NCBI GenBank assembly: GCA_050289385.1
Contig: JBNKFQ010000033.1
Location: 1-5,883 of the forward strand
DNA: 5,883 nucleotides
DNA from: JBNKFQ01 sp050289385
GTDB taxonomy: Bacteria > Pseudomonadota > Gammaproteobacteria > Pseudomonadales > Porticoccaceae
Reading direction: 5' to 3'
Shown here: piece after piece, positions 1 through 4,724 of the stretch
Position numbering within the stretch: the first letter of the stretch is position 1
Layout: each line of letters starts with the position of its first letter
Notes under the pieces: model-generated
The model's input: the letters and a program-made list of their open reading frames with translations, nothing else
Told to the model about the DNA's origin: nothing
Databases searched by the model: none
Position numbers and translations under genes: made by a program

Positions 1-1925
1 GCTGGTTGATTGGCGGCCAGACCTTTTGCCGATAACGTCAAGTGGCCGCTCAGTTGTTGTACATCGTCGGGTGTGCCGCGAGCAGTCGCATAGGCGTGTA
101 TTGAGCCGCACACCTGAGACTGGCGCAACTGGGTGTGCAAATAGTCCAGCTTGCCTGCGCCCAACTCGGTAAGACAGGTTGCATAAACGGGTAGCAAGTC
201 CAGTTGCGCATCATTCAGCGCTGGCAACGCCAATACCACCTGCTGGTAAACCAGCCCATTGGTGCCGGCGGCATAACCGGTTACGGGGTGTAGCGCGTCG
301 ACTTTCCGGCTGGGTGCGACATAGGCCATTTGCGGAGGAATATCTTCGCGTCCCACTTTGGGCAGAACGGATTCGTCGTCCTTTTGTTGCTGGCGGTCGG
401 CCAGCGCTTTTGCCCGATCGATAACTTTTTGCTTGTCGGTGTCGCTGAGGCCCTGTTTGATCAGCGCCAGTCGGTCTGCTTCGGCAGCGTCCTTGTACTC
501 TGCTAGTTCACAATCGGGGCGCATGGTCAGGCGCACACGGTGGCGATTATTCAATAGCAAGTCACGGGCCAGCGTTTTTATAAACTCGGGATCTTTGATC
601 GCTTCACGCAGCTTATCCAGCACCGGGTCCAGGTTGAGCAGGGCAATGGCGTCACCGCGATGTGTGGCGCTGGTGAGTGAGGTCAGAATCAGTTGCAAGC
701 CATAGGGGTAGGAGTCACCACCAACCTCGCGCTGTTGCAATTCCAACTGATGCAGAGACGCGGCCACCTGCTCGTGTGGCACGCCGTTGTCTGCGACGTC
801 TTGCAAGACATCCATCACCAGTTTTTCCACCGCGCCGGCGTGCTCGGTTTCGCTGCCCTCCAGGCCACAGACAAAACACAATTCCCGGTGCGAGTCGTCC
901 AGTCCGCACAATGGCGACGGTGCCGTGCCCAGTTCGGTGGTTTCCAGGGCCTTTTGCAGGGGCGAGGCGCTGTTGTCCAGCAGCACGCTACACAGCAGAT
1001 GGGCCTTCATGCTGGCTTCCAGGTCGGTTGCCTTGCCCAGCAGCCAGCCCAGCACGATATGGGTTTTGTGTGCGGCGTCGCCTTCTTCCGTCAGTGCGTA
1101 GGCCTCCTCCACACGTACTGGCGCCAGGTAGCGCTTTTCGTCAGGCACCGAGATTTGTTCGTCCAGTGCGTCGAAGCGGCTCAGGGCCTGGTCTTCAAAT
1201 TTTTGCTGGTGCTCGTCGGCGGCAATATTGCCAAAGGTCATAAAGATGGCGTTGGACGGGTGGTAGTGGGTCTTGTAAAACGCCTTGAGCTGTTCATAAC
1301 TCAGGTCGGGGATACACGCCGGATCACCGCCACTGTTGTAATGGTAGGTGGTGCCTGGGTACAGATAGGTGCAGAGGGTTTGCCACAGGGTAGAGGACAC
1401 CGAGCTCATGGCGCCTTTCATCTCGTTAAATACCACGCCTTTATAAACCAGTGGCGAGTCGGGGTTGTCGGTCTCGGCAAATTCAACCCGGTGACCCTCT
1501 TGGGCGAAGTCGAGTTCGTTCAGCCGAGAGAAAAACACTGCATCAAGATATACATCCAGCAGATTGTTAAAGTCCTTTCTGTTTTGGCTGGCAAATGGGT
1601 AGGCAGTCCAGTCCGAGCTGGTAAAGGCGTTCATAAAGGTATTGAGGGAGCGTCGAATCATCATAAAGAAAGGATCGCGCACGGGGTACTTTTCGCTGCC
1701 GCACAGGGCGGTGTGTTCGAGTATATGAGCCACCCCGGTGGAGTCGTGCGGAACTGTGCGCAGAGCCACCAGAAACACATTTTCATTGTTGTCGCTCGCC
1801 AGATGTATGTGCTGGGCGCCGGTCTTGCGGTGGCGGTACTCCTGAACAGTCAGGTTCAGGGATTCAACGCGCTCGCTGCGCAGGAACTCAAAGGCCGGAT
1901 GGGTACCGGGGGAATCTTTGCTCAT
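1..1925 (-). CDS. M16C (PreP/Cym1-type) zinc metallopeptidase, N-terminal 641 residues, cut by window edge
   Basis: Translating the minus strand from ATG 1925 gives 641 open codons to the left edge. The family (presequence protease; PITRM1 in human) usually has about 970 residues, so roughly a third lies outside. The inverted zinc motif HILEH is at residues 67-71, followed by TALCGSEKYPVRDPFF. The distal metal ligand is Glu168 in FNEMKGAMSS, 98 residues after the catalytic Glu70, the same spacing I recall for human PreP. No signal peptide or membrane segment is visible, so a cytosolic peptidase degrading short unfolded peptides is expected. ATG 1925 is preferred: an AAGGG ribosome site (1935-1939) lies 9 bases upstream, and the protein begins in the family's usual way (THPAFEFLRSERVESLNL). 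An in-frame ATG at 1970 would add 15 unremarkable residues. Codons are richer in G/C at third positions than in the neighbouring amine operon, which suggests a resident gene unrelated to that operon. Confidence 0.93.
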   Translation of the reverse strand, partial: MSKDSPGTHPAFEFLRSERVESLNLTVQEYRHRKTGAQHIHLASDNNENVFLVALRTVPHDSTGVAHILEHTALCGSEKYPVRDPFFMMIRRSLNTFMNAFTSSDWTAYPFASQNRKDFNNLLDVYLDAVFFSRLNELDFAQEGHRVEFAETDNPDSPLVYKGVVFNEMKGAMSSVSSTLWQTLCTYLYPGTTYHYNSGGDPACIPDLSYEQLKAFYKTHYHPSNAIFMTFGNIAADEHQQKFEDQALSRFDALDEQISVPDEKRYLAPVRVEEAYALTEEGDAAHKTHIVLGWLLGKATDLEASMKAHLLCSVLLDNSASPLQKALETTELGTAPSPLCGLDDSHRELCFVCGLEGSETEHAGAVEKLVMDVLQDVADNGVPHEQVAASLHQLELQQREVGGDSYPYGLQLILTSLTSATHRGDAIALLNLDPVLDKLREAIKDPEFIKTLARDLLLNNRHRVRLTMRPDCELAEYKDAAEADRLALIKQGLSDTDKQKVIDRAKALADRQQQKDDESVLPKVGREDIPPQMAYVAPSRKVDALHPVTGYAAGTNGLVYQQVVLALPALNDAQLDLLPVYATCLTELGAGKLDYLHTQLRQSQVCGSIHAYATARGTPDDVQQLSGHLTLSAKGLAANQP

Positions 1926-2138
1926 GAATAGGTGCCCTTGCTTGTAATCGGTGTACTGAAGGGAGCGCATTTTAGCAGAGGAGCAGCGATAGAAGACAGA
2001 GGCAGAGTCAGAAGGTGGCGAACAGCAGGTGTATCCTCAATTTACTCTTGTACCCATAGTTGGCTGCAGATCTCACCAGCAGGCCAAAGGAGCAGTTACT
2101 CAGGCTTTTACTGGCGCCACCAGGTCGTTTGGCAAAGC
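1926..2138. other. Intergenic spacer, no recognised gene
   Basis: This 213-base spacer separates the phosphotriesterase fragment from the peptidase gene. Neither strand shows recognisable protein similarity. A short palindrome TGGCGCCA inside CTGG/CCAG arms (about 2111-2123) could form a small hairpin. It lacks the T-run expected of an intrinsic terminator on the minus strand. Transcription from the amine operon may therefore read through, or may end by a factor-dependent route that cannot be seen here. Confidence 0.6.
1969..1974 (-). promoter_or_regulatory. Possible -10 element for the M16 peptidase
   Basis: The minus strand reads TAAAAT here, about 44 bases before the preferred start codon and in the only spacer upstream of the peptidase gene. 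No convincing -35 box lies 16-18 bases further upstream; the best candidate (TGTCTT) is poor. This is a weak guess, based mainly on a promoter being needed if the peptidase is not read through from the amine operon. Confidence 0.2.
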
Positions 2139-2354
2139 TCAGATGGCGTGAGGTTTTGCAAAAGTTAAAACGCGTTGGGGGTTCTTCTCCAGAATATTTC
2201 GAATAGCCATTTCATTAACACCATTTTTGCGCAAGTAGGGCAGTAGCGCTGTATGCACATACGTCATACCCCAACCACCATTTTTTGCTTTGTGCGCTTT
2301 GGTGAATGCGTCTTGAGAAACCAGAATTTTCTTTGAATGCCCATGTGCCTTCAT
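2139..2354 (-). pseudogene. Orphan C-terminal fragment of a phosphotriesterase-family metal-dependent hydrolase
   Basis: The 71 codons encode a tail resembling the end of phosphotriesterase (PHP/OPD, amidohydrolase superfamily) proteins. KKILVSQDAF corresponds to the strand carrying the last metal-ligand Asp (family pattern ILVSxD). It is followed by a charged loop, HTALLPYLRKNGVNEMAIRNIL for the last helix pair, and NPQRVLTF for the closing NPxRxL motif. Family members have about 320-350 residues. The HxH pair, the carboxylated Lys and the other His ligands would lie upstream, where the cytochrome gene now sits. The reading frame continues upstream for about nine codons to an in-frame TAA within TTAAAAAAAT. 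There is no ribosome site before ATG 2354. I read it as a relic left by a deletion or rearrangement. It contains no internal stop, so expression as a small ORF coupled to the cytochrome cannot be excluded. Base composition is more AT-rich than the peptidase gene. Confidence 0.72.
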
Positions 2355-2373
2355 GGTTGTGTTCTGCTTGTCG

Positions 2374-2826
2374 TCATTTTTTTAACCGCTGCAAAATTTT
2401 CTTGCGAGTTGAAAATGCTGTGGATATCAACGGGTTTTCCCGTAATTGTTTAACTTCTTCAGCGCTATATGGCTTAAATTTTTCAGGTATATGCAGAGGG
2501 TCAAAGGTTTGGGTCAACCAGTTAAGTAATTCCGCCACGTCATTGGCCGGGAGGTCAACAAAGGCCACCCCCGGTACTCGCCCCAGAAAAGCCCGGCCAT
2601 CCTCAGAGTGTAAAAATTGTGAAACAATGCCAACCATATTGGGGGCGCCGTTTTTACTCCCTCTGGCATCGGCTCCGTGACAACCTCTACACTTCATTAC
2701 CCAGTTGTACCGGGCTCTGACCGGGTCTTTTACACCAATAAGTTCTGATGCCTGTTCTGCGCCAACAGCTATGCGAACTGGAAACAGATATAAAAATGCC
2801 AGAAGAGCAGTGACTGCTTTCAACAT
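2374..2826 (-). CDS. Small periplasmic monohaem c-type cytochrome (aau orf-2-like)
   Basis: The protein has 150 residues. Residues 1-23 form a Sec signal peptide (MLKAVTALLAFLYLF core, likely cut after VGA). The single haem site CRGCH is at 46-50, and a cytochrome c fold follows (FLHSEDGRAFLGRVPGVAF, then LLNWLTQTFDP). It is exported and should carry one covalent haem. ATG 2826 is chosen because AAGGA (2834-2838) lies 7 bases upstream; the longer frame reaching 3090 would overlap most of the aauA 3' end and has no leader. It lies 58 bases downstream of aauA, in the same place as the orf-2 monohaem cytochrome of the Alcaligenes faecalis aau cluster as I recall it. A role in taking electrons from the dehydrogenase is inferred from context; in A. 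faecalis azurin is the known acceptor. The sixth haem ligand is unclear: the only mature Met residues are 44 and 64, and His73 is an alternative. Confidence 0.88.
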   Translation of the reverse strand: MLKAVTALLAFLYLFPVRIAVGAEQASELIGVKDPVRARYNWVMKCRGCHGADARGSKNGAPNMVGIVSQFLHSEDGRAFLGRVPGVAFVDLPANDVAELLNWLTQTFDPLHIPEKFKPYSAEEVKQLRENPLISTAFSTRKKILQRLKK

Positions 2827-2833
2827 TGTTTGT

Positions 2834-2838
2834 TCCTT
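2834..2838 (-). promoter_or_regulatory. Ribosome binding site of the cytochrome gene
   Basis: The minus strand reads AAGGA 7 bases before ATG 2826. This fixes the start at the signal peptide rather than at the upstream in-frame ATG at 3090, which lies inside aauA. Confidence 0.75.
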
Positions 2839-2884
2839 GTGTTGCGCTCTGTTTTCCGAAAAAACGGGCGGCCCATTGCAGATG

Positions 2885-3481
2885 TTAGTCCTGGTCCAGG
2901 GCTGCACCAAGTACATTCGCCGTAGTACAGGTAAAAGTAGACTCCTTTGTGCCAAGACACCAAAGGTATCCTGAGCTGCTTTGGGGGCGAACAACCGGTC
3001 GATTATTGGGATTGTGGGGTCCGCACAGGCAGCGTTTGCAAGTGGGTTTTCCGCAGCAATCGTTGTAAGAGATGATGTAATTTTTGCCATCTACCGGATT
3101 CCGGCAGGTACCGATCCATGCGAGTGGTGACATTTCAGCTCCTGGCGGGCAGGCGTTGGCGCTGCCACCACAGCAGGCACAAAGTGGTCCACCGACGCCG
3201 CAGTAGCGCCAATAATCACAACTGGCGGGATCACCTTCTTCGTCCGGGCCGATAGCCTGTTGCGGCGAAACTCCGGGGTAACCTTTGGCGGGCCCCAATT
3301 TCTTTTTAGCTGGATACTTTTCACCAGAAGAGTCTCCGCCAGCGGCGCGTGCGACCGGCAATAAAGGAATACTGGCGCCACCAACGATCAACATCCCGAA
3401 CTTACCCAAAAAGCCGCGACGAGAGGTGCGTTGCGCTACTTTTCGTACAGTGAACTCAGAGTATTTCTCAAACAAATTCAT
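2885..3481 (-). CDS. aauA: TTQ-dependent amine dehydrogenase small (beta) subunit
   Basis: This 198-residue precursor is the TTQ-bearing subunit of a periplasmic amine dehydrogenase. A twin-arginine leader (TSRRGFLGKF, 19-28, then a hydrophobic stretch to about 47) precedes the cysteine-rich domain starting at SCDYWRYC. TTQ should form from Trp122 (LAWIGTC) and Trp174 (YLWCLG); Asp141 (YNDCCG) aligns with the catalytic base, 19 residues after the first Trp as in AADH Trp109/Asp128. Phe183 and Thr186 match AADH Phe169 and Thr172. There are 14 cysteines, including CACCGG and PTCKRC, the AADH pattern; methylamine dehydrogenase, as I recall it, has 12. Oddities: the conserved Asp of the CxxDG motif is Gly97, and the residues before Trp174 differ from AADH, with one extra residue in the loop. 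ATG 3481 is chosen over ATG 3523 because GAGGA lies 6 bases upstream. The family is secure; aromatic amines as substrate are not. Confidence 0.93.
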   Translation of the reverse strand: MNLFEKYSEFTVRKVAQRTSRRGFLGKFGMLIVGGASIPLLPVARAAGGDSSGEKYPAKKKLGPAKGYPGVSPQQAIGPDEEGDPASCDYWRYCGVGGPLCACCGGSANACPPGAEMSPLAWIGTCRNPVDGKNYIISYNDCCGKPTCKRCLCGPHNPNNRPVVRPQSSSGYLWCLGTKESTFTCTTANVLGAALDQD

Positions 3482-3487
3482 TAATAT

Positions 3488-3492
3488 TCCTC
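3488..3492 (-). promoter_or_regulatory. Ribosome binding site of aauA
   Basis: The minus strand reads GAGGA 6 bases before ATG 3481, the strongest ribosome site in the operon. It supports the shorter start, which places the twin-arginine motif about 20 residues in. It may also give the small subunit high translation relative to the helper proteins encoded upstream. Confidence 0.75.
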
Positions 3493-3547
3493 GCGATTCT
3501 TTTGGTATTTGGTTGTTATACACTGATGCATTTGGGAATTCCGGTAC

Positions 3548-4186
3548 TCAAAACGAAGCCTGTTCAACAGTGGTTTGCTCTTCGGTCCCGTACAGATAAT
3601 CCTGAATAGTCGCTTTTCCCAACATTTTGGCTTCAAACAGACTCTCCAGATGTTCGCGGGAGTTAACAATGCCCAGGGCGCTGATTACCCCTTGTTCGTC
3701 AATTAAAACGCCAAAGGGCAGTTTGCTAACGCCGTAACTCATTCCCAGTGGTCTGGACACGACATAGGGGAAGGCTCCCAAATCGTGCTTAATTACAAAG
3801 GACTTGTGAAATTCATCATCGTCCCCGTCACTGGCCAATACAATATCCAGCCAGTCGGACTCGTGCCGGTGGATGGCTTTGATAATCGGCAACAATGTTT
3901 TGCACACCGGGCATGTGGGTGACAGGAAAAATAACAGCTGGCTTCTGGGGGGAGCATCAGCTACAGGGGGCGGAGCTATTTGCATCGGCTGGCCGGCAAG
4001 AGTTACTACAGACAGTTGCGGCGCTTTGTCACCACCAGACAATTTTTTATTCATGGCCAGCGCGCCCGCCGGAGCGATCCGTTCATACAGGACACCTACC
4101 TGGCGCACCAGAGCCAGGCACACCACGGACAGTACAATTACGATTACCCATAACAATACTTGCGATACAATGAGGGTATTAAGCAT
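3548..4186 (-). CDS. aauD: MauD/AauD-type membrane-anchored thioredoxin-fold protein
   Basis: The 212-residue protein has one N-terminal membrane anchor (about 5-27). The family-typical juxtamembrane stretch QVGVLYERIAPAGAL (29-43) follows, then a periplasmic thioredoxin/TlpA-like domain. The redox motif CPVC is at 92-95 within FFLSPTCPVCKTLLP, and the cis-proline segment KLPFGVLID is near 155-163. In the mau and aau systems MauD is needed for a stable small subunit, presumably by forming or shuffling its many disulfides; that role is transferred here by homology and position. ATG 4186 is preferred because AAGGA lies 8 bases upstream and the membrane anchor starts at once. The longer start at 4234 would overlap aauE and add 16 unsupported residues. 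The start lies one base beyond the aauE stop, and aauA follows after 66 bases. All three genes are probably co-transcribed. Confidence 0.93.
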   Translation of the reverse strand: MLNTLIVSQVLLWVIVIVLSVVCLALVRQVGVLYERIAPAGALAMNKKLSGGDKAPQLSVVTLAGQPMQIAPPPVADAPPRSQLLFFLSPTCPVCKTLLPIIKAIHRHESDWLDIVLASDGDDDEFHKSFVIKHDLGAFPYVVSRPLGMSYGVSKLPFGVLIDEQGVISALGIVNSREHLESLFEAKMLGKATIQDYLYGTEEQTTVEQASF

Positions 4187-4187
4187 C

Positions 4188-4724
4188 TTAAATTTCCTTA
4201 CTATGGAGCCAGGCACGGTTGGACAGCAGGGCATCGACGCTGAGGTACAGCAGGCCGAGGGTTAGAACGGCTGCAGTAATTTGCGCTATATCGAGCCAGC
4301 CAAGTTCGCGCCCTGCGCCGGGCAATAATATTACCAGGGCAAGGCTGAGCATTGCTGCGTTGCGGGCCAGATGCCACCAGGATATCGGCGTTGTTTGTTG
4401 AAGAAAGGAGCAGCCGCAGTCTATTTGGGTATGGCCACGGATTATGTTTACAGCCATAGCAACTGCGTAGGCCCCGAATATTAATACGGCAATTACCGCT
4501 GAGGTATTTTTTAGTGACGTGACTGGTAGAGTAGCAGCCACCAGAAGCTCGCACACGGGTAGCAGTGTCGTCACTGTACCGATCAGCGCTTTGGGTAGCA
4601 AACGGTAAGCCGCTACGGATGACCTGAAGCGTTGGCGATGGATAACCTTGTGTGTCCCGGACAACAGTAGCAAAGTTGCCAGAAAGAACGTGGCGGCTGT
4701 GGTGTACAGAGGGTCCATCATCAT
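4188..4724 (-). CDS. aauE: MauE/AauE-type integral membrane protein for amine dehydrogenase maturation
   Basis: The 178-residue protein is largely hydrophobic, with about five predicted membrane segments (roughly 7-25, 45-66, 74-94, 116-136, 144-165). A cysteine pair in IDCGCSF (101-107) and a further Cys58 in LLPVCELL are visible. MauE-family proteins share a topology with DoxX/VKOR-like membrane redox proteins. They are required with MauD for export, folding or disulfide formation of the small subunit; the exact chemistry is not established. The Cys-x-Cys pair suggests electron exchange with AauD across the membrane (inference). The start is ambiguous: three ATG codons in a row (4724, 4721, 4718) directly follow the aauB stop TAA with no clear ribosome site. 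Translation is therefore probably coupled to aauB. Confidence 0.9.
   Translation of the reverse strand: MMMDPLYTTAATFFLATLLLLSGTHKVIHRQRFRSSVAAYRLLPKALIGTVTTLLPVCELLVAATLPVTSLKNTSAVIAVLIFGAYAVAMAVNIIRGHTQIDCGCSFLQQTTPISWWHLARNAAMLSLALVILLPGAGRELGWLDIAQITAAVLTLGLLYLSVDALLSNRAWLHSKEI
4195..4199 (-). promoter_or_regulatory. Ribosome binding site of aauD, inside the end of aauE
   Basis: The minus strand reads AAGGA 8 bases before ATG 4186, within the last codons of aauE. This arrangement is typical of translationally coupled genes and decides the start in favour of 4186. Confidence 0.7.

Noticed and set aside
693..1931. Long plus-strand open frame of about 410 codons
   Set aside because: It is the antisense shadow of the M16 peptidase. 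The minus strand gives an unmistakable protein with zinc motif and ribosome site, while the plus-strand product resembles no family and has unnatural composition.
2106..2125. Hairpin CTGG...CCAG with TGGCGCCA downstream of the operon as a terminator
   Set aside because: The stem is short and no T-run follows on the minus strand.
2851..2874. Possible intra-operon terminator between aauA and the cytochrome gene (GC-rich stretch then TTTTTT on the minus strand)
   Set aside because: The GGGCCGCCC stretch can pair only 3 bases with a 3-base loop, and the GTTTT/AAAAC pairing is short and AT-rich. Too weak to call; at most a minor transcript stabiliser.
2827..3090. N-terminal extension of the cytochrome from an ATG at 3090
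   Set aside because: It overlaps aauA heavily, has no signal-like sequence and no need. ATG 2826 has an AAGGA site and a proper signal peptide directly after it.
3091..3384. Alternative-frame minus-strand frame inside aauA
   Set aside because: It is a shadow frame. The overlapping aauA frame carries the complete TTQ and cysteine pattern.
3482..3523. Longer AauA start at ATG 3523
   Set aside because: There is no ribosome site before it, whereas GAGGA sits 6 bases before ATG 3481. The added residues would push the twin-arginine motif unusually deep.
4187..4234. Longer AauD start at 4234
   Set aside because: The 16 extra residues lie inside aauE and are not family-like. The start at 4186 has its own ribosome site, and the membrane anchor follows at once.
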